A stretch of DNA of 64,000 nt from Bacteroides luti (GTDB lineage Bacteria > Bacteroidota > Bacteroidia > Bacteroidales > Bacteroidaceae). The notes under the pieces were generated by a model, which saw only the letters and a list, made by a program, of their open reading frames with translations, was not told where the DNA came from and searched no databases. This document shows positions 26,594 to 37,330 of the stretch, in pieces. Where the stretch lies: positions 124,001-188,000 of the forward strand of contig NZ_FQTV01000001.1 in assembly GCF_900128905.1 (NCBI RefSeq), read 5' to 3'. How positions within the stretch are numbered: the stretch's first letter is position 1; each line of letters opens with the position of its first letter. Position numbers and translations under genes: made by a program.

Positions 26594-29128
26594 TTATTCT
26601 TCATCATTAGTTTGTTCTTCTGAACTAATATTTTCTGAATTAATAATAGTTTCATCTTCTTCAGATGGATCTGCTTCTTCAGGACTTTCAGATACAACTT
26701 TACAAACTGAACCTATTTCATCATTACGTTTCTCCAGATTAATTAGCCTTACACCTTGTGTAGCACGTCCCATAATTCGAACATCTGCAACTTTTAGACG
26801 AATAGTGATACCTGATTTATTAATAATCATCAAGTCGTTCTCATCTGTTACAGATTTTATAGCAACTAATTTTCCTGTTTTATCTGTTATGTTCAAAGTC
26901 TTAACACCCTTACCGCCTCTATTAGTGATACGGTAATCGTCTATATCAGAACGTTTTCCATAACCTTGTTCAGAAACCACCATTACTGATTCTGTTTCTT
27001 TATCCTTGATACAGATCATTCCGATTACTTCGTCATTGTCATTGTCAAGTGTCATACCACGAACTCCGGTTGCAGTTCTACCCATTTCGCGAACAGCTAC
27101 TTCGTTGAAACGAATAGCGCGTCCGTTACGATTAGCAATAATTATTTCATTATCGCCTTTAGTCATACGAACCTCTATTACTTGATCATCTTCACGGAGA
27201 TTGATTGCAATTACGCCATTTTGACGTGGACGAGAATATTGTTCCAGGCTTGTTTTCTTAATAACACCTTGTTTTGTACAGAACAAAAGGTAATGACTAT
27301 TGATAAAATCTTGATCTGTAAGACTTGGTACGCGAACAAATGCATTTACCTTATCGTCAGAATCGATATTCAATAGGTTTTGAATTGCTCTACCTTTTGA
27401 ATTCTTTGTTCCTTCTGGAATTTCATAAACTTTTAACCAGTAACATTTTCCTTTCTGAGTAAAGAACATCATTGTATTATGCATTGTTGCAGGATAGATG
27501 TTCTCAACGAAATCTGCATCACGGGTTTCTGTTCCTTTAGATCCCACTCCTCCTCTATTCTGAGAATGGAATTCTGCCAATGGTGTACGTTTGATGTATC
27601 CTAAGTGTGAAATAGTGATAACCATCTGATCATCAGCATAGAAGTCTTCTGGGTTGAATTCTTCTGACGAATAAACTATCTCAGAGCGACGTTCATCACC
27701 AAATTTAGCTTTAACTTCAAGAAGTTCATCTTTGATAACTTTACGGCAAACTTCGTCATTAGCAAGGATTTCTTCGAAATAAGCAATTTGCTTCATCAGT
27801 TCTTCATATTCTGCATGAAGTTGATCTTGCATTAGTCCAGTTAACTGGCGCAGACGCATTTCTACGATTGCACGCGACTGTATTTCTGTAAGGTTAAAAC
27901 GCTCAATAAGTCCTGCTATAGCTTCATTAGGGTTTTTAGCAGCACGGATAATCTTGATTACTTCGTCAATATTATCGGATGCAATTATTAAACCTTCTAA
28001 AATATGAGCACGTTCTTTAGCTTTTCTTAGTTCATATTGTGTACGACGAACGACTACATCATGTCTATGCTCAACAAAATTAGATACTAAATCTTTTAAA
28101 TTGAGCGTTTTAGGACGTCCGTTTACTAAAGCGATGTTGTTGACACTAAAAGATGACTGTAAAGATGTCATTTTGAATAGTTTATTCAGAACAACACTTG
28201 AGTTAGCATCTCTCTTAATATCAATAACGATACGCATACCTTCGCGGTCGGATTCGTCATTTATATTAGAAATACCTTCAATTCTCTTTTCAGAAACCAA
28301 GTCGGCTATTGACTTAATAAGGTCAGCCTTGTTAACGTTATATGGAATTTCTGAAACAATAATTTTATCGTGAGTAGTTTCTGCTTCAATATTTGCTTTA
28401 GCACGCATTACAACTCTACCTCTACCTGTGAGGAAAGCTTCGCGAACACCACTCATACCATAAATATAACCACCGGTAGGGAAATCGGGAGCTTTAACAA
28501 ACTGCATCAGCTCTTCGATTGTAATTTCTTTATTATCCAGGTATGCATCACATGCATCAATAACTTCAGAAAGATTATGAGGTGGCATATTAGTTGCCAT
28601 ACCTACAGCAATACCGGAAGCACCGTTTACTAAAAGGTTTGGTATGCGTGTTGGCAATACTTTTGGCTCTTGTAATGTATCGTCAAAGTTGTTTTGGAAA
28701 TCTACTGTTTCTTTTTCGATATCCCTCATCATTTCCTCGCCAACTTTATTTAGACGAGCTTCTGTATAACGCATAGCAGCAGGGCTATCACCATCCACAG
28801 AACCAAAGTTTCCTTGTCCATCGATCAATGTGTAACGCATCGCCCATTCCTGAGCCAGTCTTACCATTGCACCATAAACCGAGGAGTCACCATGTGGGTG
28901 ATATTTACCCAAAACTTCACCGACAATTCTGGCTGATTTCTTATAAGGTTTATCAGAAGTATTACCTAATTCGTTCATTCCAAAGAGTATTCTTCGATGA
29001 ACGGGTTTAAAACCATCTCTAACATCTGGAAGAGCACGAGATACAATTACCGACATTGAATAATCAATATAGGATGATTTCATCTCATCTTCGATGTTGA
29101 TTTTTATAATTCTGTCTTGTTCAAGCAT
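26594..29128 (-). CDS. gyrA: DNA gyrase subunit A
   Basis: 844 residues. N-terminal winged-helix domain, with the quinolone-resistance region at 66-106 ([14 protein letters not shown]82 corresponds to E. coli S83) and catalytic tyrosine Y121 ([10 protein letters not shown]). Coiled-coil and tower follow, then the C-terminal DNA-wrapping pinwheel (about 500-810), in which NRGGKG (GyrA-box region) is present. The tail is acidic ([10 protein letters not shown]). Together with GyrB it introduces negative supercoils. Ser at position 82 is the susceptible form. A weak -7 candidate (TACTTTAG, minus, 29175-29182) lies about 47 bp upstream. Confidence 0.96.
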   Translation of the reverse strand: MLEQDRIIKINIEDEMKSSYIDYSMSVIVSRALPDVRDGFKPVHRRILFGMNELGNTSDKPYKKSARIVGEVLGKYHPHGDSSVYGAMVRLAQEWAMRYTLIDGQGNFGSVDGDSPAAMRYTEARLNKVGEEMMRDIEKETVDFQNNFDDTLQEPKVLPTRIPNLLVNGASGIAVGMATNMPPHNLSEVIDACDAYLDNKEITIEELMQFVKAPDFPTGGYIYGMSGVREAFLTGRGRVVMRAKANIEAETTHDKIIVSEIPYNVNKADLIKSIADLVSEKRIEGISNINDESDREGMRIVIDIKRDANSSVVLNKLFKMTSLQSSFSVNNIALVNGRPKTLNLKDLVSNFVEHRHDVVVRRTQYELRKAKERAHILEGLIIASDNIDEVIKIIRAAKNPNEAIAGLIERFNLTEIQSRAIVEMRLRQLTGLMQDQLHAEYEELMKQIAYFEEILANDEVCRKVIKDELLEVKAKFGDERRSEIVYSSEEFNPEDFYADDQMVITISHLGYIKRTPLAEFHSQNRGGVGSKGTETRDADFVENIYPATMHNTMMFFTQKGKCYWLKVYEIPEGTKNSKGRAIQNLLNIDSDDKVNAFVRVPSLTDQDFINSHYLLFCTKQGVIKKTSLEQYSRPRQNGVIAINLREDDQVIEVRMTKGDNEIIIANRNGRAIRFNEVAVREMGRTATGVRGMTLDNDNDEVIGMICIKDKETESVMVVSEQGYGKRSDIDDYRITNRGGKGVKTLNITDKTGKLVAIKSVTDENDLMIINKSGITIRLKVADVRIMGRATQGVRLINLEKRNDEIGSVCKVVSESPEEADPSEEDETIINSENISSEEQTNDEE

Positions 29129-29541
29129 TTAAAAATATTATTAATTATACATTTATGGCTTACAAAAAACCACGCTAAAGTAATGCTTTTCCCCGAGATA
29201 TAAAAGCTTTCAGGTAAAAACTTTCTATGTTAATTTAACGTTCATATAGTATAGCAACATTAATGGTGAAGGGTTTTATTACTTTTGATATTCTCTTTTT
29301 TAAAAGGATTACATAAATTATTAAATTGGTGTACACCTTTATAAAATTATACCTAGACATTATTTTATAAAGGTGTAGGCCTTTTTGGAAAATTGATACC
29401 AATTTTTGTTTTACTTGTTGCCAATAAGTTGTTTAAGGTTGCAACTAAAATGATTTTTTTTCGTTATTAAAGATATAATGGCATAACTTTTGTTATTATA
29501 ATATTAAGAGAACAAAAAGATATGTTTAATTTGTAAATGCG
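29129..29541. other. Divergent regulatory region between gyrA and clpC
   Basis: 413 bp without a gene. Contains a 16-bp inverted repeat (29332-29377) and the clpC -7 box beyond it. The rest is AT-rich with nothing I recognise. Confidence 0.5.
29328..29377. repeat. GGTGTACACC palindrome and 16-bp inverted repeat
   Basis: TACACCTTTATAAAAT (29332-29347) is repeated inverted at 29362-29377 with a 14-nt loop, and its left arm also forms the palindrome GGTGTACACC (29328-29337). It lies between two divergently transcribed genes, so it is not an ordinary terminator. A related element is at 41191-41232. Confidence 0.7.
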
Positions 29542-29549
29542 TATCTTTG
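29542..29549 (+). promoter_or_regulatory. clpC -7 box that fixes the start codon
   Basis: TATCTTTG lies after the ATG at 29537 and 36 bp before the ATG at 29585, so the later ATG is the likely start. Confidence 0.6.
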
Positions 29550-29584
29550 CATTGTATAATATTAGAATAAGGAGAAATAAATAT

Positions 29585-32122
29585 ATGGATAATCAATTCT
29601 CACAGAAAGTATCAGAAGTCATTATTTATAGTAAGGAAGAAGCTAACAGACTAAATAGTGGCTTTATTGGTCCCGAACATTTGTTTCTGGGACTGCTTCG
29701 TAATGGTGAAGGGAAAGCTATTGATATATTATCAAAATTCAATATAAACTTTTCGGAGATTAAGGCTAAAATTGAAAACAAGCTTCGTGAAATGGCCGAG
29801 CCTAAGGGGGTTATGATTGATGATATAGTATTAACTGCTGAAGCTTCTAAGATTTTGAAATTGTGTATTTTAGAAGCCAGACTTCTAAAAAGCCCGGTAG
29901 CAGATACAGAGCATATGCTTTTAGCTATTTTGAAGGAAAATAATAATTTAGTAGCCGAAGTTCTTGGTGAAAATAATGTTCAATATAAGAATGTATATGA
30001 ACAACTTTCACTTCAGCCCGATATTAATTCCGGACTAGGTTTTAGCGAAGATGATGAGGATGAGGAAGATGATATGCAACAAGGCTCGGAAGATAATTCT
30101 TCTAAGAAACAGCAAACTCAGGCCCCTCCTCGTAAAACTGCAAACGATACTCCTGTTCTCGATAATTTTGGGACAGATATGACACGTGCTGCCGAGGAAG
30201 GAAAGCTGGATCCTATTGTTGGACGTGAAAAGGAAATAGAACGTGTAGCACAGATTCTTAGTCGCAGGAAGAAAAATAATCCTATACTTATAGGCGAACC
30301 TGGCGTTGGAAAATCGGCTATTGTAGAAGGTTTGGCGTTAAGAATTACGCAAAAAAAGGTTTCTCGTATATTGTTTGATAAACGAGTTATTTCGCTCGAC
30401 ATGACTTCTGTTGTGGCCGGAACCAAATACCGTGGACAGTTTGAAGAACGTATTCGCTCCATTCTCAACGAGTTACAGAAGAATCCTAATATAATCCTTT
30501 TCATCGACGAGATTCATACTATTGTTGGTGCGGGTTCTGCTACAGGATCGATGGATGCGGCAAATATGCTTAAACCTGCTTTGGCTCGCGGCGAGATACA
30601 ATGTATCGGAGCTACAACAACCGATGAATACAGAAAAAATATCGAGAAAGATGGTGCGTTAGAGCGTCGTTTTCAGAAAGTTATGGTGGAACCTACCACT
30701 CCTGCTGAAACCCTTCAGATACTTCAAAACATTAAAGAAAAATATGAAGATCACCATAATGTAACATATACGGACGAAGCTTTGCTGGCTTGCGTAAAAC
30801 TGACAGAACGCTATGTTACTGATCGAAATTTCCCGGATAAAGCAATCGATGCACTCGATGAAGCGGGTTCTCGTGTACACCTTGCTAATATTAATGTTCC
30901 AAAGGAGATTGAAGATCAAGAAAAGCTGATTGATGAGACTAAAAGTAAAAAGAATGAAGCTGTTAAGCTACAGAATTACGAACTAGCAGCTAGTTTTAGA
31001 GATAAAGAAAAAGAATATACCAATCAGTTAGAAGATTTAAAGCGCGACTGGGAAGCTAATATTAAGCAAAATAGGCAAACCGTTGATGAAGAGGAAATTG
31101 CAGAAGTTGTTTCAATGATTTCAGGCATACCTGTTCAACGAATGGCTCAGGCTGAAGGCATGAAATTAGCGAAGATGAAGGACGATCTTCTTACAAAAGT
31201 GGTTGCTCAGGATTCTGCAGTAGATAAACTTGTTAAGGCTATTCGCAGAAGTCGTGTGGGACTTAAAGATCCTAATAAACCAATTGGTACAATTATGTTC
31301 TTAGGCCCTACCGGTGTTGGTAAAACATTATTAGCTAAAGAATTAGCAAAATATATGTTTGGTTCTTCAGATGCCCTGATAAGAATTGATATGAGTGAAT
31401 ATATGGAAAAATTCACAGTATCTCGACTTGTTGGAGCTCCTCCGGGATACGTTGGATACGAAGAAGGTGGTCAGCTAACCGAGAAAGTTAGAAGAAAACC
31501 TTATTCTATCGTGCTTTTAGATGAAATAGAAAAAGCGCATCCAGATGTATTTAATTTGTTACTGCAAATTATGGACGAAGGCCGACTTACTGACAGTTAT
31601 GGCAAAACAGTCGATTTTAAAAATACTGTGTTGATTATGACATCAAATATTGGCACACGTCAGTTAAAAGAATTTGGTCATGGTGTTGGGTTTGCTACTC
31701 AAAGCCGAATGGATGATAAAGAATTTGCTCGAGATGTAATAAAAAAGGCATTGAATAAATCCTTCGCTCCTGAATTTATTAACCGTATTGATGAGATTAT
31801 TACTTTCGATCAGCTCTCTTTGGATGCTATTAAGAATATTGTAGATATAGAATTGTCTGGACTTTATAATCGTATAGAAAATATTGGCTATAAGTTAGTT
31901 ATAACTGATAGTGCAAAAACATTCCTGGCAACAAAAGGCTACGATGTTCAATTTGGAGCTCGTCCTTTGAAGCGTGCAATACAAAACTATCTGGAAGATG
32001 GGCTATCCGAAATTATTATCACTTCAGGTATAAAGGAAGGAGATACAATTTCTGTTGATTTCACCGAAGGAAACACTGATTTAAGCATGACAGTAATTAA
32101 GTCTGCAGACAATAAAGAATAG
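29585..32122 (+). CDS. clpC: ClpC-type AAA+ ATPase (ClpB/ClpC family)
   Basis: 845 residues from ATG 29585; an in-frame ATG at 29537 would add 16 residues but overlaps the promoter. Domains in order: Clp N-domain with two repeats (about 1-145), acidic linker, first AAA module with Walker A GEPGVGKS (237-244), a short middle domain holding the UVR-like stretch (about 405-460), second AAA module with Walker A GPTGVGKT (574-581), and a C-terminal D2-small domain. The short middle domain points to ClpC rather than ClpB. ClpC unfolds proteins for ClpP; no clpP gene lies nearby. A strong terminator follows. Confidence 0.94.
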   Translation: MDNQFSQKVSEVIIYSKEEANRLNSGFIGPEHLFLGLLRNGEGKAIDILSKFNINFSEIKAKIENKLREMAEPKGVMIDDIVLTAEASKILKLCILEARLLKSPVADTEHMLLAILKENNNLVAEVLGENNVQYKNVYEQLSLQPDINSGLGFSEDDEDEEDDMQQGSEDNSSKKQQTQAPPRKTANDTPVLDNFGTDMTRAAEEGKLDPIVGREKEIERVAQILSRRKKNNPILIGEPGVGKSAIVEGLALRITQKKVSRILFDKRVISLDMTSVVAGTKYRGQFEERIRSILNELQKNPNIILFIDEIHTIVGAGSATGSMDAANMLKPALARGEIQCIGATTTDEYRKNIEKDGALERRFQKVMVEPTTPAETLQILQNIKEKYEDHHNVTYTDEALLACVKLTERYVTDRNFPDKAIDALDEAGSRVHLANINVPKEIEDQEKLIDETKSKKNEAVKLQNYELAASFRDKEKEYTNQLEDLKRDWEANIKQNRQTVDEEEIAEVVSMISGIPVQRMAQAEGMKLAKMKDDLLTKVVAQDSAVDKLVKAIRRSRVGLKDPNKPIGTIMFLGPTGVGKTLLAKELAKYMFGSSDALIRIDMSEYMEKFTVSRLVGAPPGYVGYEEGGQLTEKVRRKPYSIVLLDEIEKAHPDVFNLLLQIMDEGRLTDSYGKTVDFKNTVLIMTSNIGTRQLKEFGHGVGFATQSRMDDKEFARDVIKKALNKSFAPEFINRIDEIITFDQLSLDAIKNIVDIELSGLYNRIENIGYKLVITDSAKTFLATKGYDVQFGARPLKRAIQNYLEDGLSEIIITSGIKEGDTISVDFTEGNTDLSMTVIKSADNKE

Positions 32123-32144
32123 TCAAATAATAAAAAATAAGTCA

Positions 32145-32180
32145 AAATGTCAGATTGTGCTTAATCTGGCATTTTTTTTG
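32145..32180 (+). terminator. Rho-independent terminator after clpC
   Basis: Arms AAATGTCAGATT and AATCTGGCATTT (one G-T pair) around a 6-nt loop, followed by a run of T. Confidence 0.88.
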
Positions 32181-32238
32181 TCCTATTGATGAAAAAGAAA
32201 TAAATTTTTAAATAACAACTTAAAATATATTTGAGATT

Positions 32239-34284
32239 ATGCAAAAAGGAAACATTGGGGTAACTACCGAGAATATTTTCCCCGTCATTAAAAAGTTCTT
32301 GTATAGTGATCATGAGATTTTTCTTCGTGAAATCGTTTCTAATGCTGTAGATGCCACACAAAAACTTAAAACCTTTGCTTCTGTTGGAGAATTTAAAGGC
32401 GAACTGGGAGATCTTACAGTCAAAGTATCATTAGAAAAAGATACAATTACTATTTCCGACCGTGGTATCGGACTTACAGCCGAAGAAATAGAAAAATATA
32501 TAAATCAGATAGCTTTTTCTGGTGCTAATGATTTCTTGGAAAAATATAAGAACGATGCAAATGCCATTATCGGACACTTTGGTCTTGGTTTTTATTCTTC
32601 TTTTATGGTTTCAAAGAAGGTGGAAATTATCACAAAGTCCTTTAGAGAAGGAGCAAAAGCTGTAAAATGGAGTTGTGACGGAAGCCCAGAGTTTACTTTA
32701 GAAGAAATAGAAAAAGAAGATCGCGGAACGGATATCGTTCTTTATATAGACGATGATTGCAAAGAATTCCTCGAAGAAGCTCGTGTATCTTCTCTATTGA
32801 AAAAATATTGTAGTTTCTTGCCTATTCCTGTTGCTTTCGGAAAGAAAAAAGAATGGAAAGACAGCAAACAGGTTGAAACAGATGAAGATAATGTTATTAA
32901 CGACTCAAATCCTTTATGGACAATTAAACCTGCTGAATTAAAAGAAGAGGATTACAAAAAGTTCTATAGAGATCTTTATCCAATGTCTGATGAGCCTCTG
33001 TTCTGGATTCATTTGAATGTGGATTATCCGTTTCATTTGACAGGTGTGCTTTATTTCCCAAAAATTAAGAGCAATTTAGATCTTAACAAAAATAAAATTC
33101 AGCTGTATTGCAATCAGGTTTATGTAACTGATTCTGTAGAGGGAATTGTACCTGACTTTCTGACATTGCTTCATGGCGTAATCGATTCTCCAGATATTCC
33201 GTTGAATGTATCCCGTTCTTACTTACAGAGCGATTCAAATGTAAAAAAGATCTCTTCTCACATTACTAAGAAAGTATCTGATCGTCTGCAATCTATCTTC
33301 AAAAATGATCGTAAAGAGTTCGAAGAAAAATGGGATGATTTAAAGCTCTTTATTAATTACGGAATGCTTACTCAGGAAGATTTCTATGACAAAGCTGCCA
33401 AATTTGCATTGTTGAAGGATACTGATTCTAAATTTTATACCTTCGAAGAGTATAAAACATTGATTAAAGAAAATCAGACTGACAAAGATGGCAATCTTGT
33501 TTATTTGTATGCAAATAATAAAGATGAGCAATTCAGCTATATTGAAGCTGCTATAAACAAAGGATACAATGTATTACTATTGGATGGACAATTAGATACT
33601 GCTGTAATTAATATGTTTGAGCAGAAGTTCGAGAAAAGCCGCTTTACTCGTGTAGATAGTGATATAGTTGATCACCTGATTGTTAAAGAAGATAAGAAAG
33701 AATCAGCATTAGAAGAAGGCAAGCATGAAATTCTTTCAACCCTATTCAAAAGTCAGCTTCCATCAATGGAAAAGGTAGAATTTAATATCGAATCTCAATC
33801 TTTAGGTGAAAACGGCTCTCCTATTATGGTTACTCAAAGCGAATATATGCGTCGTATGAAAGAGATGGCAAATTTGCAACCAGGTATGAGTTTCTACGGT
33901 GAAATGCCTAATATGTTTAATTTGGTTGTAAATGTTGATCATAAACTTGTAAAACAGGTTATGGATGAAGAAGATAAAGAATGTTCTTCTGCAATTCAAC
34001 CTGTTCAGAGTGAAATAGATGCATTAAATGCTCGTCACGCTGAGTTAAAGAAACTGCACGAAGGCAAAAAAGATGAAGAAATTCCTGTAGCAGAAAAAGA
34101 TGAGTTAGCTGATATTGATAAGAAAACAACCGATTTGAAAGCTAAAAAGGATTCATTATTAAGTGATTATGCAGGAAAAAATAAGATTATTCGCCAATTA
34201 ATCGACTTAGCTCTTCTTCAGAATAATATGCTAAAGGGTGAAGCCTTGAATAATTTTGTAAAAAGAAGTATCGAATTGATTTAA
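32239..34284 (+). CDS. htpG: Chaperone protein HtpG (Hsp90)
   Basis: 681 residues. N-terminal GHKL ATPase domain (about 1-220): LREIVSNAVDA, SDRGIGL, and GHFGLGFYS lid motifs. Middle domain (about 225-500) and C-terminal dimerisation domain (about 500-681), with a charged coiled-coil insertion near 590-640. Cytosolic Hsp90 that helps client proteins fold under stress. The length is typical of Bacteroides HtpG. Own unit: terminators lie on both sides. Positioned directly after clpC, a sensible stress-protein neighbour. Confidence 0.96.
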   Translation: MQKGNIGVTTENIFPVIKKFLYSDHEIFLREIVSNAVDATQKLKTFASVGEFKGELGDLTVKVSLEKDTITISDRGIGLTAEEIEKYINQIAFSGANDFLEKYKNDANAIIGHFGLGFYSSFMVSKKVEIITKSFREGAKAVKWSCDGSPEFTLEEIEKEDRGTDIVLYIDDDCKEFLEEARVSSLLKKYCSFLPIPVAFGKKKEWKDSKQVETDEDNVINDSNPLWTIKPAELKEEDYKKFYRDLYPMSDEPLFWIHLNVDYPFHLTGVLYFPKIKSNLDLNKNKIQLYCNQVYVTDSVEGIVPDFLTLLHGVIDSPDIPLNVSRSYLQSDSNVKKISSHITKKVSDRLQSIFKNDRKEFEEKWDDLKLFINYGMLTQEDFYDKAAKFALLKDTDSKFYTFEEYKTLIKENQTDKDGNLVYLYANNKDEQFSYIEAAINKGYNVLLLDGQLDTAVINMFEQKFEKSRFTRVDSDIVDHLIVKEDKKESALEEGKHEILSTLFKSQLPSMEKVEFNIESQSLGENGSPIMVTQSEYMRRMKEMANLQPGMSFYGEMPNMFNLVVNVDHKLVKQVMDEEDKECSSAIQPVQSEIDALNARHAELKKLHEGKKDEEIPVAEKDELADIDKKTTDLKAKKDSLLSDYAGKNKIIRQLIDLALLQNNMLKGEALNNFVKRSIELI

Positions 34285-34316
34285 TTTAATATAATCTCTT
34301 TAAGGATTATATATTT

Positions 34317-34356
34317 AAAGAGCATTACAGCCTTTTTTGCTGTAATGCTCTTTTTG
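34317..34356 (+). terminator. Rho-independent terminator after htpG
   Basis: A 15-bp perfect stem AAAGAGCATTACAGC / GCTGTAATGCTCTTT with a 7-nt loop and a T tail. Confidence 0.92.
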
Positions 34357-34403
34357 CTTATAAAAAGAGCGGTAAGCAAACAAATAATATGCAAACAATT
34401 CTT

Positions 34404-34411
34404 TATATTTG
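34404..34411 (+). promoter_or_regulatory. Candidate -7 box for patatin gene
   Basis: TATATTTG matches TAnnTTTG, 40 bp before the ATG. No clear -33 box. Confidence 0.35.
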
Positions 34412-34451
34412 AATTTTTATTACTTGATACAGGATACTTCATTCAATAAAT

Positions 34452-36752
34452 ATGAGAAAGATTCTAATAATCTTAATATTAGCAGTTTTAATTGTTCCAA
34501 ATTCAAACGCGCAGAAAGTTGGATTGGTGCTTAGTGGCGGTGGAGCAAAGGGATTGACGCATATAGGTATTATCCGGGCGCTGGAAGAAAATAATATTCC
34601 AATAGATTATATTACGGGTACCTCTATGGGGGCCATAATCGGAGCACTTTATGCCATGGGATATTCTCCTGATGATATGGAACGATTAATCTCTTCGGAA
34701 GATTTTAAAAGGTGGTATACGGGGGCTGTTGAAGAGGATTATGTGTATTATTTTAAAAAGAATGCACCGACTCCTGAATTTTTTAATATTAAAATGTCTT
34801 TGAAAGACTCTTTGAGTGCTGTGAAACCTCAGTTCTTGCCATCAAGCATGGTGAATCCTATTCAAATGAATCTTGTCTTTGTAGATTTGTTTGCTCGTGC
34901 AACAGCTCTTTGTGGAGGAAACTTTGATAATCTTTTTATTCCTTTCCGCTGTGTTGCCTCCGATGTGTATAATAAAAAGCAATTAGTAATGAAAAAAGGA
35001 GATTTAGGTGATGCTGTTCGTGCATCAATGAGTTTTCCTTTTGTCTTTAAACCTATTCAAATAGATGGTGTATTAGCTTATGATGGAGGAATTTATAATA
35101 ATTTTCCTACTGATGTGATGCGTGATGATTTTCATCCGGATATAATAATAGGCAGCGTTGTTGCTTCCAATCCTACTAAGCCCGATGAAAACGATCTTAT
35201 GAGTCAGATTGATAATATGGTTATGCAGAAGACTGATTATTCTATTCCTGACTCAGTCGGTATTCTTATGAAATTTAAGTATGACAATGTGGGACTGCTG
35301 GATTTTGATAGAATTAAGGAAATTCAGGATATTGGCTATAATCGGACAATGAGCATGATGGATTCTATCAAAAGTCGTATTCATAGACGAGTGAATGCGG
35401 ATAATATTCGTTTGCGTAGATTGGTATTCAAGAGTAATCTTCCGGAGTTGATCTTTAAGAATATTGAAATTCAAGGAGCTAATGCTTTGCAAAAGAGTTA
35501 TATAAAGAAAGAATTTCATTATTCAGATAATAAAGTTTTTACTTATGAAGATTTAAAGCGAGGATATTTCCGTTTATTGTCGGACAATACTATTTCTGAA
35601 ATTATTCCTCATGCTATTTTCAATCTGCTTGATGATACCTATAATTTAAATCTGAAGGTGAAAATGGAAGATAACTTTTCTATCCGGATGGGAGGAAATA
35701 TTTCTTCAACAAATTCCAATCAAGTCTATTTTGGACTTTCGTATAAAGACTTAAACTATTATTCTAAAGAATTTATTTTAGATGGTCAATTGGGTAAGGT
35801 TTATAATAACTTTCAATTTACGGCAAAAGTTGATTTTCCAACTCAGATTCCTACTTCGTATAGACTGATAGCCTCTATATCTACTTTCGATTATTACAAG
35901 AACGATAAACTGTTTTCGGGCAATGATAATCCAGCTTTTAATAAAAAAGATGAGCGATTTGTGAAAATAAAAGCAGCTGTGCCGTTCTTGTCGAAAAAGA
36001 AAGCAGAATTTGGTCTTGGTTTTGCACATATAAACGATCAGTATTTTCAAACAAATATTATTGATTTTGGGTCTTCAAAGCACGATAGAAGCAATTATAA
36101 GCTTGTAGGAGGCTCGATTGGATTTGGAGGTAGTACATTGAATGCAAAACAGTTTGCAACAGAAGGAAGTAAGGATTTGCTTCTTGCTCAGGTCTTTTCG
36201 GGTAATGAAACATATACTCCTGGAACCACAACTTCTGAAACAACTGATTATAAAAACGATAATTCCTGGATGCAAATATCATATAAAAATGAAACTTATT
36301 ATAAAATAAATCCAAAATTTACTTTAGGATCGTATATTGAAGCTCTTTATTCATCAAAGAACTTCTCTGAAAACTATACGGCAACGATTTTGGAAGCCGG
36401 AGAATTTGCACCTACACCGCACAGTCAGATTTCTTATAATGAAGCTTTCCGTGCTAATCAATATTTGGCTTTGGGAGTAAAACCGATATATAATATCAGT
36501 TCTATGTTTCATTTGCGAGGAGAAGTTTATGGCTTTCTACCTATAAAACCTATTGAAAGAAGCTCAATAAATAAAGCTTTATATGGGAAATCGTTTTCAA
36601 ACTTTCAATATCTTGGAGAAATTTCTTTGGTTTGCCGATTGCCCTTTGGAGCTATTAGTGCGTATGTAAATCATTATAGCTCACCGTCTAAGAACTGGAA
36701 TGTGGGTGTAAGTTTGGGGTGGTTATTGTTTAATTCCCGATTCATCGAATAA
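34452..36752 (+). CDS. Patatin-like phospholipase with C-terminal outer-membrane barrel (type Vd/PlpD-like)
   Basis: 766 residues. Signal peptide about 1-20 (VPNSNAQ). Patatin domain (about 22-300): oxyanion-hole GGGAKG (29-34), nucleophile Ser58 in GTSMG (56-60), and catalytic Asp211 in DGG (211-213). A POTRA-like domain follows (about 326-406; FKNIEIQGANALQKSYI), then a beta-barrel (about 410-766) of alternating aromatic strands ending LGWLLFNSRFIE. The catalytic dyad is complete, so it should be an active lipase that is anchored in or secreted through the outer membrane. The layout matches PlpD-type type V secretion; whether the passenger is released is unknown. Confidence 0.92.
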   Translation: MRKILIILILAVLIVPNSNAQKVGLVLSGGGAKGLTHIGIIRALEENNIPIDYITGTSMGAIIGALYAMGYSPDDMERLISSEDFKRWYTGAVEEDYVYYFKKNAPTPEFFNIKMSLKDSLSAVKPQFLPSSMVNPIQMNLVFVDLFARATALCGGNFDNLFIPFRCVASDVYNKKQLVMKKGDLGDAVRASMSFPFVFKPIQIDGVLAYDGGIYNNFPTDVMRDDFHPDIIIGSVVASNPTKPDENDLMSQIDNMVMQKTDYSIPDSVGILMKFKYDNVGLLDFDRIKEIQDIGYNRTMSMMDSIKSRIHRRVNADNIRLRRLVFKSNLPELIFKNIEIQGANALQKSYIKKEFHYSDNKVFTYEDLKRGYFRLLSDNTISEIIPHAIFNLLDDTYNLNLKVKMEDNFSIRMGGNISSTNSNQVYFGLSYKDLNYYSKEFILDGQLGKVYNNFQFTAKVDFPTQIPTSYRLIASISTFDYYKNDKLFSGNDNPAFNKKDERFVKIKAAVPFLSKKKAEFGLGFAHINDQYFQTNIIDFGSSKHDRSNYKLVGGSIGFGGSTLNAKQFATEGSKDLLLAQVFSGNETYTPGTTTSETTDYKNDNSWMQISYKNETYYKINPKFTLGSYIEALYSSKNFSENYTATILEAGEFAPTPHSQISYNEAFRANQYLALGVKPIYNISSMFHLRGEVYGFLPIKPIERSSINKALYGKSFSNFQYLGEISLVCRLPFGAISAYVNHYSSPSKNWNVGVSLGWLLFNSRFIE

Positions 36753-36779
36753 TTTTTATAAAAAAAGTGTAGAAATTCC

Positions 36780-36809
36780 TTGTGTTTTCGGGAAAAAGCG
36801 GTATCTTTG
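36780..36809 (+). promoter_or_regulatory. Promoter of tRNA-Arg triplet
   Basis: TTG (36780-36782) and TATCTTTG (36802-36809) are 19 bp apart. The first tRNA starts 16 bp after the -7 box. Confidence 0.75.
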
Positions 36810-36825
36810 CACCCGTTAAACAAAT

Positions 36826-36899
36826 GGCCCCGTGGCTCAACTGAATAGAGCATCTGACTACGGATCAGAAGGTTACAGGTTTGAATCCTGTCGGGGTCA
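36826..36899 (+). tRNA. tRNA-Arg(ACG), copy 1
   Basis: 74 nt. Acceptor GGCCCCG/CGGGGTC with discriminator A; anticodon loop CTACGGA gives anticodon ACG; T arm ACAGG-TTTGAAT-CCTGT. CCA is not encoded. Needs A34-to-inosine editing (TadA) to read CGU, CGC and CGA. Confidence 0.97.
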
Positions 36900-36928
36900 C
36901 AAAGTTTAAGTTTAATAATATTATTGCT

Positions 36929-37002
36929 GGCCCCGTGGCTCAACTGAATAGAGCATCTGACTACGGATCAGAAGGTTACAGGTTTGAATCCTGTCGGGGT
37001 CA
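36929..37002 (+). tRNA. tRNA-Arg(ACG), copy 2
   Basis: Identical in sequence to copy 1; 29-nt spacer before it. The spacer resembles the next one, so the array arose by tandem duplication. Confidence 0.97.
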
Positions 37003-37030
37003 CAAGTTTTAAGTTCAATAATATTTCGCT

Positions 37031-37104
37031 GGCCCCGTGGCTCAACTGAATAGAGCATCTGACTACGGATCAGAAGGTTACAGGTTTGAATCCTGTCGGG
37101 GTCA
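37031..37104 (+). tRNA. tRNA-Arg(ACG), copy 3
   Basis: Identical to copies 1 and 2, 28-nt spacer before it. Last gene before the terminator. Confidence 0.97.
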
Positions 37105-37106
37105 CT

Positions 37107-37153
37107 AAAAAAGAATCTCCTGCAAATAATTAGTTTGCAGGAGATTCTTTTTT
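37107..37153 (+). terminator. Terminator of the tRNA-Arg array
   Basis: A 20-bp perfect stem (arms 37107-37126 and 37134-37153, core GAATCTCCTGC) with a 7-nt loop; one flank is a T-run and the other an A-run, so it can work in both directions. Confidence 0.93.
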
Positions 37154-37191
37154 TATTCGATGAAATGGACAATAATTTCATTTTTAAAATT

Positions 37192-37303
37192 ATCCCTCAC
37201 TCCCTCACTTTTGAATTTTAATCTCCTCATAATAAAAGTGATAGATAAATGAAGGTAGAAATCATCCCTCACTTATCTATCACTTTATCCCTCACTTTTA
37301 TGT
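37192..37303. repeat. CCCTCACTTTT-type intergenic repeat, copy 2
   Basis: Contains four CCCTCACT motifs, the 15-mer CACTCCCTCACTTTT shared with 5971-5985, and a 14-bp inverted repeat AAAGTGATAGATAA / TTATCTATCACTTT. Lies between the tRNA terminator and the end of dapA. Confidence 0.6.
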
Positions 37304-37330
37304 AGATCGGTCACTATTTGGACATATCTT

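Noticed and set aside
32226..32233. TATATTTG before htpG as promoter
   Set aside because: Only 5 bp from the ATG, so transcription would begin at or after the start codon; probably chance.
36674..37181. Minus-strand frames containing repeats of 'DPDRIQTCNLLIRSQMLYSVEPRG'-like peptide
   Set aside because: Antisense translation of the tandem tRNA-Arg genes; the peptide repeat is an artefact of the identical tRNAs.
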